64,000 nucleotides of DNA from NCBI RefSeq assembly GCF_007954505.1, contig NZ_CP042412.1, forward strand, positions 1 through 64,000, given 5' to 3'. A program made the translations under genes and the position numbers. Shown one piece after another: positions 1 through 7,083 of the stretch (the first letter of the stretch is position 1; each line of letters starts with the position of its first letter). Origin of the DNA: Microbacterium sp. CBA3102 (GTDB taxonomy: Bacteria > Actinomycetota > Actinomycetes > Actinomycetales > Microbacteriaceae). The notes beneath the pieces were generated by a model. It did no database searches and was not told where the DNA came from. It saw only the letters and a program-made list of their open reading frames with translations.

Positions 1-806
1 TCCTCGATGCTTGCCCGCCGTTCGGTCATGGGTAGACCGGCGGTGGCGGCGGTGAAGTTGTTGACGATGTTGGTGACGTTGATCTCGAACACCTCGGCGG
101 CGGCATGAATGGCTGTCACCCAACGGTCTTCGAGACGAACCCGTTTCCGCCACAAAGGAAGCCCCGCACTGAACGACACGTAGTCGCACCATTCGCGGCC
201 ACTGACGACCATGCCTGCCATCATCTGCGCCATGTTCTCGAGCGGTGGCCTGTCAGCGAGCACCGTCTTGAGGTGTTCCTTCGGGCGACGTGACTTGATC
301 TCAATCAGCCCGTCATCACCGACAAGACCGTCTGGTGAGTAGCCGATCCGGTAGCTTCCGAAGTCGCGAACCATGAACCCGACCTGTTCGACGGGGGCAT
401 AGTTCTCGGAGTATGCGTCACGGGCGAATGGTTCATCCTCAGTGCCGCGTTGCATGTCGAACGTCGGGTGCACATAGTCGACGTGACCGGTGATGCGTTC
501 GGCCGCGAGCTGCATAGTGAGAGTGCGAGACGTGTCACCATCAGCCACCTCGAGCACCTTCGGCATCGCGGCGACAACAGATGTGCGCTCATCGTGCACC
601 GTCTTGATCGGTGTGGGTTCCTTGCGCGCCGCGCTCATGCACGGACTGAACGCTTTCGCCCCACACTTCACACAGTCGACCGTGAACGCGTCACGAGACT
701 TCTGGGTGATGAGTGCGCCGATTGTGGATGCGGTGACCATCCCGCATCTTGCGTCCACCCATTCCTGTGAGCCCTGCTCGAGCTCGGGATACGTTGTGAG
801 GCTCAT
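1..806 (-). CDS. YqaJ-type phage recombination exonuclease, 3' end outside window
   Basis: Lambda-exonuclease/YqaJ-family nuclease, expected to resect double-stranded DNA ends for phage recombination together with a single-strand annealing protein. The N-terminus has the family pattern QGSQEWVDARCGMVTAS. About residue 120 the motif MQRGTEDEPFARDAYSE appears, followed by the PD-(D/E)XK core SPDGLVGDDGLIEIKSRR. Near residue 45 there is an inserted CVKCGAKAFSPC with a following VHDER, a C-C-C-H pattern like the small phage zinc-binding module. The start is ATG at 806 with AGGAG upstream; its ATG overlaps the stop of a small upstream frame. The frame stays open to position 1, about 268 residues seen, so it is truncated by the window edge and not by mutation. 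Confidence 0.9.
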   Translation of the reverse strand, partial: MSLTTYPELEQGSQEWVDARCGMVTASTIGALITQKSRDAFTVDCVKCGAKAFSPCMSAARKEPTPIKTVHDERTSVVAAMPKVLEVADGDTSRTLTMQLAAERITGHVDYVHPTFDMQRGTEDEPFARDAYSENYAPVEQVGFMVRDFGSYRIGYSPDGLVGDDGLIEIKSRRPKEHLKTVLADRPPLENMAQMMAGMVVSGREWCDYVSFSAGLPLWRKRVRLEDRWVTAIHAAAEVFEINVTNIVNNFTAATAGLPMTERRASIE

Positions 807-865
807 GCGCTTCTCCTGTTGTTCTGCTCGTCGAGTCCGTAGACCAAGCCGTTGTAGTCCGTCAC
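803..865 (-). CDS. Tiny phage ORF (20 aa) bridging two overlapping genes
   Basis: A 20-residue frame starting with GTG at 865 after GGAGGA. Its start overlaps the stop of the upstream gene (GTGA) and its stop overlaps the ATG of the exonuclease (ATGA). The peptide (VTDYNGLVYGLDEQNNRRSA) has no recognisable domain. The good ribosome site and the double overlap suggest it is translated, perhaps mainly to couple ribosomes into the exonuclease gene. It could equally be a chance frame. Confidence 0.4.
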   Translation of the reverse strand: MTDYNGLVYGLDEQNNRRSA

Positions 866-1287
866 GATGCGTCCTCCGGCCAGATGCGACGACCAGATGT
901 GAATCGCGTATCCGTGATGGCGAACTTGGACAGTCCAGCGACGTACTCGAAGACGGTCTGCTCATTCACCTCGGCTACCCTGGCGGCAATCTCGTCGCCC
1001 ACGTTCTCCGTGGTCAGAGCCCACACCTCACCGGGCTTAGCCTCATGCCAGGGCTTCTCCGGGTGAGCCTCGAAGTAGGCGCGGGCGGCGTCAGCGCCGA
1101 ACGATTTCGGGTATCGATCGACGGTTGCGCGGGTTTGCCCGATTCCAGACATGCCATCCCGCTCGTTCAGAACGACAGCATCACCATCCTCATCCGGGTA
1201 CACCACGTAGTCGGGGTTCTCGGGCCACCTCCACCGTCCGAGTTCTTCGTCACGCTCCGTGACCGTGGTCGTCCTTGGGTCAAACAT
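862..1287 (-). CDS. Hypothetical phage early protein (141 aa)
   Basis: Not recognised. Acidic soluble protein of 141 residues without membrane segments or cysteine motifs; it begins MFDPRTTTVTERDEELGRW. ATG at 1287 is preceded by AGGAGG eight bases upstream. The start overlaps the end of the HNH gene by 8 bases and the stop overlaps a tiny frame, so it is part of the same leftward early operon. Position between an HNH nuclease and a recombination exonuclease suggests a role in phage DNA metabolism, but this is inference from context only. Confidence 0.75.
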   Translation of the reverse strand: MFDPRTTTVTERDEELGRWRWPENPDYVVYPDEDGDAVVLNERDGMSGIGQTRATVDRYPKSFGADAARAYFEAHPEKPWHEAKPGEVWALTTENVGDEIAARVAEVNEQTVFEYVAGLSKFAITDTRFTSGRRIWPEDAS

Positions 1288-1877
1288 GAGATGCCTCCTC
1301 GGCGTGGGTGAAGAGCCTCGACCGAAGTGCGATCGCGGCTAGGTTGGCTTCTTCCGGAGAGGCAAATGAGCCAGGAACGCGGTGTTCCACTCCGAAGTGG
1401 CGCGCAGAAGCCACCCAGCGCTTACCCCTTCGGTCCTTCCTTACGCCCCGGTATCCCGAGCTGTTGTTTGACTGAGGCCCGCGATTCTCAGCATTCTGTT
1501 TCGCCGTTGCAGGACGGAGGTGATCGGGGTTGACGCAGAGCCTGTTGCGGCAGCGGTGATCTGGCACAGTGCCGCGAGCGAGATCACCGTGTGTCAGCTC
1601 GAAGGCGATCACGTGCGCGCCGCGCCTCCTTCCCTCCCACCAGACCACTCCATATCCTTCTGAGGCTGCCCCCATCCACAGCCAGCAATCGCCGGACTTG
1701 TCGACCCGGCCCCAGAAGCTCTCGGCGGGATCGTCGAGCGCGGTCCCTCTTCGTCCGCAGTGGCGTTAGAGGCCGATCTGATCGACGTTGGGCGTAGTGA
1801 CCAATGCACAACCCCAACGCATGCACAACACGAGTACATTTCTCGAATGAGCAATTCCTTGCCGTGTATTCGATCAT
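1280..1877 (-). pseudogene. HNH endonuclease with AP2-like C-terminus, frameshifted
   Basis: Two frames together make one typical phage HNH protein. From ATG at 1877 (GGAAGGA upstream; start overlaps the previous stop as ATGA) comes an N-terminal zinc-type segment CSFEKCTRVVHALGLCIGHY. Then, in another frame, DDPAESFWGRVDKSGDCWLW leads into the HNH core with DHRCRNRLCVNPDHL, and the C-terminus SSGYRGVRKDRRGKRWVASA resembles the AP2/NUMOD DNA-binding module of homing-type HNH proteins. The downstream frame has a stop at about 1766-1768 and no start between that stop and the HNH segment, so it cannot be a separate gene. One extra base between about 1735 and 1760 (a GGG run lies there) would explain it: assembly indel or true decay. 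Confidence 0.8.
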
Positions 1878-1975
1878 GTCTGGTCCTTCCAGTACGTGTG
1901 GGGGCAGTCCATCCACACGGTCGGGTTATGGGTGATGACCACTTCTCCGTGGTCAAGGCAGAGCGGGCACGTCAT
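1874..1975 (-). CDS. Small zinc-ribbon-like phage protein (33 aa)
   Basis: A 33-residue frame, ATG at 1975 overlapping the stop of the upstream gene (ATGA) and with its own stop overlapping the ATG of the HNH gene (ATGA). It carries CPLC near the N-terminus and DCPH near residue 24, a C-x2-C...C-x2-H arrangement that could hold one zinc ion. Function unknown. The tight overlaps on both sides and the cysteine spacing argue that it is real despite its size. Confidence 0.65.
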   Translation of the reverse strand: MTCPLCLDHGEVVITHNPTVWMDCPHTYWKDQT

Positions 1976-2247
1976 GAGCAGATCTCGAGACTGACGATGC
2001 CGTCCTGAGCGGCTTCATCGGCGTTCTTCCGTCGCACCTCGTCGGCTTCGTGGACAGCCTCCGCGAGCGCCTCTGCGTGCGTTTCGAACGGGCTGGTGCA
2101 CCCGCTAATGAACTTGCCCGTCTCGGAGTCGAACCGATCCCACTCCGAAACCCAACGGAGCTTCGCGGGCCAGATTTCGTCTGCATCCAGACCAGCGTCG
2201 TCGCTCGCATCCCGTCTCCGCACGATGGCCTTGAATTGCTCAGCCAT
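1972..2247 (-). CDS. Hypothetical phage early protein (about 91 aa)
   Basis: Not recognised. A charged soluble protein with a W-rich middle (LRWVSEWDRFDSETGKFISG) and an acidic helical C-terminal half (EALAEAVHEADEVRRKNADE). ATG at 2247 is chosen because it overlaps the stop of the preceding gene (TGATG) and lies 7 bases after GGGAG; a GTG three bases upstream is an alternative. The stop overlaps the next start as ATGA. Confidence 0.75.
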   Translation of the reverse strand: MAEQFKAIVRRRDASDDAGLDADEIWPAKLRWVSEWDRFDSETGKFISGCTSPFETHAEALAEAVHEADEVRRKNADEAAQDGIVSLEICS

Positions 2248-2396
2248 CACATTTCTCCCTGCTCGATGCGGGCCTTTGTGAGCGCGTCGAGAGCGGCGGC
2301 TTCCTTCCCTTCGCGGTACTTGTAGTGCATGAGCGCCGCGGCCTTCTCTTCCTGAGCGAGCTGCAGTCTGTGTTCAAGCTCAGCGATCGATGTCAT
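2247..2396 (-). CDS. Small helical phage protein (49 aa)
   Basis: Starts MTSIAELEHRLQLAQEEKAA; the whole 49-residue chain is predicted helical with heptad-like leucines, so a short coiled coil is likely. ATG at 2396 follows AAGGAGAACCACC, a strong ribosome site. The stop overlaps the start of the next gene by one base (TGATG). Function unknown; such proteins in phage early operons are often accessory and non-essential. Confidence 0.7.
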   Translation of the reverse strand: MTSIAELEHRLQLAQEEKAAALMHYKYREGKEAAALDALTKARIEQGEM

Positions 2397-2407
2397 GGTG
2401 GTTCTCC

Positions 2408-2529
2408 TTAGAAGCAGGCCGCACAGTCGCAGTGCGGTCGCGGTTTGGGACGCACGCAGGCGTCAGATGGCTTGTGTGGTGGTTGTCCCGGTTCGGGGGG
2501 GTGCACTTCGGGCAGTCGGTGTCAGTCAT
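2408..2529 (-). pseudogene. Small two-motif zinc protein, shifted at a seven-C run
   Basis: ATG at 2529 overlaps the upstream stop (ATGA). The first frame reads MTDTDCPKCTPP; after a run of seven C (about 2483-2491) it continues uncoded-looking to a stop at 2380, far inside the next gene. In the minus-one frame the same run leads to PEPGQPPHKPSDACVRPKPR and then HCDCAACF, ending with TAA at 2408, directly before the ribosome site of the next gene. The combined 40-residue protein with CPKC and CDCAAC is much more convincing than either frame alone. Either one C is missing from the assembly or the gene is shifted; a -1 slip on the C run would also give this product. Confidence 0.6.
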
Positions 2530-2753
2530 GGGACGATCCGAGGCTCGATCGATGCGAAGGCGGTCATGAGGTCGAACAGTGCATCAGGAACGTCATCGTC
2601 GAACTCAGTCCCCTCGAACGCCTCACGGAAATCTGAACGGATCAAAAACCAGAGACCTTCGATGTGCGGCCTGTCGATTGCGTCCTGCATTCGCGGCAAG
2701 AACTCTTCGATCAGCACGTACGGGTCAGCGAGAACACTCCCCAGGTCACCCAT
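2526..2753 (-). CDS. Hypothetical phage early protein (75 aa)
   Basis: Not recognised. Strongly acidic 75-residue protein starting MGDLGSVLADPYVLIEEFLP, predicted mostly helical. ATG at 2753 lies inside the last codons of the upstream membrane-protein gene (8-base overlap) with no good ribosome site of its own, so translation is probably coupled. Its stop overlaps the next ATG. Confidence 0.7.
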   Translation of the reverse strand: MGDLGSVLADPYVLIEEFLPRMQDAIDRPHIEGLWFLIRSDFREAFEGTEFDDDVPDALFDLMTAFASIEPRIVP

Positions 2754-2922
2754 TGATGATCACCAACCCGTAGACGAACCAGCCACCTGCAAGGGCACCG
2801 ATAGCCCCGGATGTGATGGTGATGAACGTGGCCCATGCACGGGTGTCGTGTAGGGGGACGATGCGGACCGGTCTTGTATCTGCACGCTCCACCGGGAGCG
2901 GAGGGATACTGTTCGCAGTCAT
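2746..2922 (-). CDS. Small single-pass membrane protein (58 aa)
   Basis: Start chosen at ATG 2922, which overlaps the upstream stop (ATGA). The N-terminal half is polar with several Pro and Arg residues; about residues 30-54 form one hydrophobic segment (ATFITITSGAIGALAGGWFV), so it should sit in the cytoplasmic membrane. Function unknown. An upstream in-frame extension to 3039 is possible but would overlap the previous gene by more than 100 bases and is rejected. Confidence 0.65.
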   Translation of the reverse strand: MTANSIPPLPVERADTRPVRIVPLHDTRAWATFITITSGAIGALAGGWFVYGLVIING

Positions 2923-3158
2923 GGCCGGCTCATCTCTGAGCGCGAGAAGCTGACGTAGGTGGTGATCGTGAACGACGTCATGTCTCCGTTCCCAACGTGG
3001 TGGGGAACGACCGAGATGGAGTCCATACGCGGAGTGCATTCCTGCAACAGTGCGATCAACCCATCCCGGCTCAATCCGAAGCCGACTGTGCCGTCTTGCC
3101 TCGGGTAGTCATCGCTTCTGCTGAGCAGTTCGCCAATTGCCGGGTATCGCTCGCTCAT
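2919..3158 (-). CDS. Hypothetical phage early protein (79 aa)
   Basis: Starts MSERYPAIGELLSRSDDYPR at ATG 3158 with AAGGAG seven bases upstream; this start overlaps the stop of the preceding zinc-ribbon gene (ATGA). Mixed alpha/beta-looking sequence without known motif; the C-terminal part (MTSFTITTYVSFSRSEM) looks like beta strands. Part of the leftward early operon. Confidence 0.7.
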   Translation of the reverse strand: MSERYPAIGELLSRSDDYPRQDGTVGFGLSRDGLIALLQECTPRMDSISVVPHHVGNGDMTSFTITTYVSFSRSEMSRP

Positions 3159-3310
3159 GTCGTCTCCTTCGTCCTCTGCCCACTGCCGCTGCAGTCGAGG
3201 CATTCGTTGTCCTTCTCGTAGTCGGTCCCTTTACGGACCGTGGTGCTCCCCCAACCAGCGCAAGACGCGCACGGGTTGGGAACGGCCGGGTTTGGTCTTC
3301 GGTCATGCAT
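3155..3310 (-). CDS. Small DnaJ-like zinc-ribbon protein (51 aa)
   Basis: A 51-residue frame with two CxxC knuckles: PCASCAGWGSTTVRKG and ECLDCSGSGQ. The CxxCxG-like spacing resembles the zinc modules of DnaJ and of small phage zinc-ribbon proteins. ATG at 3310 overlaps the end of the DUF4326 gene and its own stop overlaps the next ATG. Likely a cytoplasmic zinc-binding accessory protein; partner unknown. Confidence 0.7.
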   Translation of the reverse strand: MHDRRPNPAVPNPCASCAGWGSTTVRKGTDYEKDNECLDCSGSGQRTKETT

Positions 3311-3695
3311 CGCGGTTCGCGATCTCAAGCAGTACGTCGGCGTGACACGGCTGGCTCATGTGGCAGTCGCACGCGAGATCCTTGCCCCGCAGTGCCGTTC
3401 GGATCTCGTCCAGGCTTGGGCGACCTTCATACGGGATGCCTAGCAGTGACGGGTAAGACGAATAGCTCATCTGCACCCATCGGCCATCAACGTCTCGATT
3501 GAGGTATGTCTCCTTTGTCAGCCATTCCCGGTATTCGTCACAGAACATCTCCCGCGTCATCGTCGCCTGACCGTCCTCGCCGCCCCTCACGCGAGCGGAG
3601 AACGGGTTAGCCCACTTGGTGCGCCGGGAGACCTTCACCGTGTTCGGGGGCAGCTTCCAGCCCTTTTCGCGGGAATGCCAGATGCGCTCAGGCAT
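3303..3695 (-). CDS. DUF4326 domain protein
   Basis: Matches the DUF4326 family by its two ends: an N-terminal VKVSRRTKWANPF (basic strand then W-x-NPF) and a C-terminal LACDCHMSQPCHADVLLEI, with the family's CDC...PCH cysteine/histidine pattern. The biochemical role is unknown; the family is common in actinophages and some plasmids. ATG at 3695 follows AAGGAG; the frame stays open upstream to 3872 but without a better start. 130 residues, about normal for the family. Confidence 0.8.
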   Translation of the reverse strand: MPERIWHSREKGWKLPPNTVKVSRRTKWANPFSARVRGGEDGQATMTREMFCDEYREWLTKETYLNRDVDGRWVQMSYSSYPSLLGIPYEGRPSLDEIRTALRGKDLACDCHMSQPCHADVLLEIANRDA

Positions 3696-3784
3696 GTCGA
3701 ACTCCTTCGTCGTCGATTGAGTGAGGGCCGGGCTGATCCCCAGATCGCCCGGCCCTGCACTGGTCCGGCACCCCACAGGCCGGG

Positions 3785-3809
3785 TTCCCACTCCCCCAGA
3801 GAGTGGGAA
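3785..3809. other. Hairpin in the gap between two phage early genes
   Basis: Perfect 9-bp inverted repeat TTCCCACTC / GAGTGGGAA with a 7-base loop, in the 224-base gap between the 3920-4756 gene and the DUF4326 gene. There is no T-run after it on either strand, so it is at best a weak or factor-dependent terminator, or a leader structure of the downstream DUF4326 gene. Confidence 0.4.
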
Positions 3810-3919
3810 GAGAGGAGGGGGTGACGGGAGCCGCAGGAGACCCCTCTCCTGGTGGACGCTCAGAACCGTCACCCCCGAGTGCCCGTGCGCCGATCTGTGA
3901 GCGCACGCACGGGCCGGAC

Positions 3920-4756
3920 TTAGTTGTCGAAGCCGAACACGATCCGTAGATGGTCATGCGCGATTCCGCCATGGCCGTACCATCCCGGCTTGTCCCCCCA
4001 GCGCTTTCCCTCGTGGTCTTTCTGCTCGGGGTCTGCGGGGATGTCGGCCGCGTATCGGGTCAACGCCTCGATGGCACTGCGCAGCTCCTTCACGCTTTCG
4101 CTCAGCGAGTCCTCCCACACGTACTGCACGTACGTCTGCGGCTGGCGAGTGAGCACATCGCCCACTTCGTTCCCGCGTCGCTTCCACGAGGCTGCGTTCT
4201 CCAGATCTTCAGGCGTGATCTCCGCACGTTTGCCAGCCTCGTACTCCTCAACCGAGAGCGTCTGGATTCCGAAGCCCGAAACGCTCCCGCTCCACGTCGT
4301 CGGCTTGACGCCCGCACGCTTGATCTCCTCGTACTGCTCGGCTGAGATAGCGCCCGTTCTCCGCATGGGCTGGTCGAAACGCCCCTCGGCGTCGAACTGA
4401 AGCAGCTCGGCAAGGGTGAAGTAGGAATGGCTGTGCATGTCCACGTCCCACTGGTCGACTTCCGCGAGCCATGCGAAGCTTGCGTCTTCCGGCACGCCAC
4501 GCGGCAGGGCGAGAGGCGCGATCGGGTCGCCGCGCTTGATGCCAGCGAAGCCGTATCCGTTGCGTACGTTGGCGAGAAGTGCGAACAGGTCGTAGTTCCG
4601 TTCGTCAAGCGGAACGGTGCCGCGACCTTCTCCGCGCCACGATGCGCGCGGGAAGATGTTGCTGTCGATCGGCACCCATCGCGATGTCGGCTCCTCGCTT
4701 TGCCTTGCGTATCGGGGCCGGAACTGCTCGGCCATTGAGTGAATATCTGCGCCCAT
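3920..4756 (-). CDS. Conserved phage protein of the MGxDIH type (278 aa)
   Basis: Begins MGADIHSMAEQFRP and contains DERNYDLFALLANVRNGYGF near residue 50, the two hallmarks of a widespread phage/bacterial family whose members start MG(C/A)DIH and carry an RNY-LF-LA-VR motif. Function is unknown; the conserved Asp-Ile-His suggests a catalytic or metal-binding N-terminus. ATG at 4756 has GGGAG eight bases upstream. The frame is open to 5134, but that 126-codon extension is low-quality, Arg-rich and without a ribosome site, so it is excluded. It is preceded by a 400-base gap and is likely the first gene of its own transcript. Confidence 0.75.
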   Translation of the reverse strand: MGADIHSMAEQFRPRYARQSEEPTSRWVPIDSNIFPRASWRGEGRGTVPLDERNYDLFALLANVRNGYGFAGIKRGDPIAPLALPRGVPEDASFAWLAEVDQWDVDMHSHSYFTLAELLQFDAEGRFDQPMRRTGAISAEQYEEIKRAGVKPTTWSGSVSGFGIQTLSVEEYEAGKRAEITPEDLENAASWKRRGNEVGDVLTRQPQTYVQYVWEDSLSESVKELRSAIEALTRYAADIPADPEQKDHEGKRWGDKPGWYGHGGIAHDHLRIVFGFDN

Positions 4757-5165
4757 GTCCGGGCTCCCTTCGTTGATCGAGTGCGCGCCGATGACTCGAA
4801 CATCGGTGTCTTCCAGTCGCGCTGTGCCTTTCACCGATGGACCGTCGCTTCTCAGCCGCCACTTACACGGGTACTCCGCACCCTTTTCTTCGACTCCACC
4901 CGGTTGCGTTCCTGAGGGGCGGCATCTCCGCTGCCTAGCGGCCCGTCCATTCGTCCTCGTGCACCACAGGTCCACCGGTCCCCCACACGTCTTGTCGTGG
5001 GTTCTCCCTGATCCCGTAGCCCCCATCTGGGGGTGTCCGACCCCGTTGGCGTGGGGCCGGCATATCTTCACCGGTTGTGTGTATTGAGTTGTCAGCACGT
5101 GCGTTTTTGAGCGCACTAGTCCACGCCTCCCCACGACAGGGAGGTGCGGGGATCGTTTACGGGGA
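4757..5165. other. Gene-free stretch inside the phage region
   Basis: About 400 bases with no convincing gene on either strand. It holds a short GC hairpin (CCCCCATCTGGGGG near 5024-5037) and lies upstream of the MGxDIH gene, so it may carry that gene's promoter and leader. I could not find a clear -35/-10 pair. A small deleted gene or a regulatory RNA remains possible. Confidence 0.4.
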
Positions 5166-5399
5166 TCAGCCGGACAGAGCCGCCAGACGAGTCAGCACAC
5201 GGCCGGCATGGTCGAGATGCGCATCCGTAGCTTCGGAATAGCTCCACAACGATCGACGACACGTCTCGAGGGCTTTCGCCACGGAGACTGTGAAAGCAAT
5301 ACCTTCCGCACGGTCGAGCGGGAGGTCTTGCCGCAGCTCGAGCAGGATTGGATTCGTCGGGTTGGTCTGTGGGTACAGGGAGGAAGAGAACTGAGTCAC
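5166..5399 (-). CDS. Hypothetical phage early protein (77 aa)
   Basis: Not recognised. GTG at 5399 overlaps the stop of the preceding gene (GTGA). The sequence is helical after residue 20, with LELRQDLPLDRAEGIAFTVS and a C-terminal helix ending LTRLAALSG. Soluble; no motif. It is the last gene before the 400-base gap. Confidence 0.65.
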   Translation of the reverse strand: MTQFSSSLYPQTNPTNPILLELRQDLPLDRAEGIAFTVSVAKALETCRRSLWSYSEATDAHLDHAGRVLTRLAALSG

Positions 5400-5590
5400 G
5401 ATGCACCACCAGATCGACGCCCTGCATCCCAGCCAGCGCAGAACAAGATGTGCTCACGATTGAGTTCGACGGGATCCGGCGAGCATCCGTAAGCCTTGCG
5501 GTAGTCCGACCAGTCACACGCTCGAAGAATGCGCTCATGCTCGGTAAGCGGCTGACCTTCGACGGCGAGGTGCTGATGTGCATCGCTCAT
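5396..5590 (-). CDS. Hypothetical phage early protein (64 aa)
   Basis: Starts MSDAHQHLAVEGQPLTEHER at ATG 5590 with AGGAGG upstream; its ATG overlaps the stop of the membrane-protein gene. Small soluble protein with two cysteines and several Trp/Tyr (ILRACDWSDYRKAYGC). The stop overlaps the next GTG. No family recognised. Confidence 0.65.
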   Translation of the reverse strand: MSDAHQHLAVEGQPLTEHERILRACDWSDYRKAYGCSPDPVELNREHILFCAGWDAGRRSGGAS

Positions 5591-5781
5591 CGCACACCTC
5601 CTACGCTCTTGCACGCGTACATGCGGTGGTCACGACGGACACCAGAACCAGTCACCACAACCGGGTCATACGCGTCACGTTCAGCCCAGTACCGCTTCGA
5701 CGAACGGAACTCGAGGGCGATGTAACCGATCCACGCGAGGATGATCGCCGGGACAGCGAACCAGAGAGGCAGGGTGTCCAT
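5587..5781 (-). CDS. Small single-pass membrane protein (64 aa)
   Basis: ATG at 5781 overlaps the stop of the excisionase-like gene by one base (TGATG); a GTG one codon earlier is possible. Residues 5-24 (LPLWFAVPAIILAWIGYIAL) are one membrane segment, followed by a basic cytoplasmic tail. Function unknown; similar tiny membrane proteins are common in phage early operons. Confidence 0.65.
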   Translation of the reverse strand: MDTLPLWFAVPAIILAWIGYIALEFRSSKRYWAERDAYDPVVVTGSGVRRDHRMYACKSVGGVR

Positions 5782-5999
5782 CACGCCACCGCCGAATCAC
5801 GCTCGGGCAGCTTCTCGACGTAGCGGTCAAGCTCCGACTTCTGGAACATGACCCGCTTTCCGTCGCCCACCGGGATCAAATCGCCCGTCTTGCGGAGGTC
5901 GTCGATCTCACGCAGCGACTTGGAGAGGTAGTAGGCCGCAAGCTCACGGGTGAACAGTGCGGGCGGAAACTCGATCCGCTGCACAACGCCGGCGCTCAT
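5781..5999 (-). CDS. Excisionase-like helix-turn-helix protein
   Basis: 72-residue winged-helix/MerR-type protein: after a short N-terminal arm it reads FTRELAAYYLSKSLREIDDL (helix-turn-helix), a short hairpin with GDGKRVMF, then KSELDRYVEKL. This is the usual layout of the small HTH_17/excisionase family in actinophages. It may act as recombination directionality factor for the integrase at 8395-9669, although it is encoded far from it; a regulatory role is also possible. ATG at 5999 overlaps the previous stop. Confidence 0.75.
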   Translation of the reverse strand: MSAGVVQRIEFPPALFTRELAAYYLSKSLREIDDLRKTGDLIPVGDGKRVMFQKSELDRYVEKLPERDSAVA

Positions 6000-6286
6000 G
6001 ACTCCACCGCCAACGCGGCGAGCTGTGCGTGCAGCTCGTTGATCCGCTTCTGGATCTTCTCGGCGCGGGTCAGGAACACGATCGGCTCAGAACGGAGCAC
6101 AGTGAAGAGGTGACCGGATCGCTGACCGGCGCTCGACGCCCCGGAACGGGAAAGGTAACCCGTCTGTCGGCCGAACGTCCACTCCCCCGGTTCGTAGCGA
6201 ATCGTGTAGGGGGTGCCATCGTCGTCCCATTCCTCGATGACATTGATGGGCTCGGCGTTCACGGCCCGGTACAGGTAGGTGCTCAT
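5996..6286 (-). CDS. Hypothetical phage protein with C-terminal helix (96 aa)
   Basis: ATG at 6286 (MSTYLYRAVNAEPINVIEEW) with AAGGAG upstream and an ATGA overlap with the antirepressor gene. The middle has several aromatic beta-like stretches; the last 25 residues (EKIQKRINELHAQLAALAVE) form a clear amphipathic helix. No known domain. Confidence 0.65.
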   Translation of the reverse strand: MSTYLYRAVNAEPINVIEEWDDDGTPYTIRYEPGEWTFGRQTGYLSRSGASSAGQRSGHLFTVLRSEPIVFLTRAEKIQKRINELHAQLAALAVES

Positions 6287-7083
6287 CGTCCGATCTCCTT
6301 GCTGCGAAGCACGAGATCTCCGTGCTCGATGATGTACTTCTGCGCACGTGACCACGCATACTCGACGCCCTTAGGCGTCAGCTTCCCTGTGTGGAAAGCG
6401 AACCCGTTGACGGTCGACGTTCCCTTTACGGTCGTGGACAGCCCGCGGCGTTCGCCGCTGAGGGTCGCGTCTCCGTTGTCCTCACGGTTGCCCGCTACGA
6501 ACATGTCGAGCTTGCGAGCAAGGAACTCGAACACCTGGGGCGCGGTCACCTTGATCCCGTTGTGGAGCGCCCACTTCACTATCTCGCGGGCGAAGTCTTG
6601 CCGAGTCGTAAATTCCTTACCGAGATTGTGCACGTGCGCCTGTGCTGCAAGCGGCGTGAGTGTGGCAACCTCGTGCTTCGCTGCGACCAACTCCTCTGCG
6701 GTGCGGGTGAACTGCTGAGCGAGCGCGAGGATGCCCTCGGGGGTTGAGATGTCGGGGATCGCAGGATTCTGCTTCACTCGCTTCTCCACCTCAATGAAGT
6801 ACTGGCGAGCCTGCTTGCCCTTGTCGGTGCGCTGGATCATCGCGAGTTCCTTCGCCATGTCCAGGGTGAGGACGTGATCAGTCTGGGCGTAATCTCGGCC
6901 TCGCTCCTCGGATCTCACGTACTCAGAAATGAGCGCGTAGTCCTCGCCCTCCGCGAAGCCGTAGGCCAGCATCCGAGGAAACCAGTCGCTGTACCGCGCG
7001 CCAACTTCGAGGAACGCGTGCAACTCGCGGCCAGAGACGGCCTGTCGTCCGTCGTGTTCGCGGATCGGAATGAGAGCGTTCAT
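6283..7083 (-). CDS. Phage antirepressor, AntA/AntB N-terminus and KilA-C C-terminus
   Basis: Anti-repressor-type early regulator. Residues about 18-90 match AntA/AntB (ELHAFLEVGARYSDWFPRML, then EGEDYALISEY), and the C-terminal 110 residues match the phage antirepressor KilA-C domain (FEFLARKLDMFVAGNRE ... LTPKGVEYAWSRAQKYI). Between them lies a helical linker. Such proteins bind or counter the lysogenic repressor and help induction, which fits its place just behind the Cro-like gene. ATG at 7083 overlaps the Cro-like stop (ATGA). 266 residues, normal length. Confidence 0.88.
   Translation of the reverse strand: MNALIPIREHDGRQAVSGRELHAFLEVGARYSDWFPRMLAYGFAEGEDYALISEYVRSEERGRDYAQTDHVLTLDMAKELAMIQRTDKGKQARQYFIEVEKRVKQNPAIPDISTPEGILALAQQFTRTAEELVAAKHEVATLTPLAAQAHVHNLGKEFTTRQDFAREIVKWALHNGIKVTAPQVFEFLARKLDMFVAGNREDNGDATLSGERRGLSTTVKGTSTVNGFAFHTGKLTPKGVEYAWSRAQKYIIEHGDLVLRSKEIGR

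Noticed and set aside
4757..5134. N-terminal extension of the MGxDIH protein (126 codons)
   Set aside because: Extension is composition-poor and lacks a ribosome site; family members start at the MGxDIH motif.
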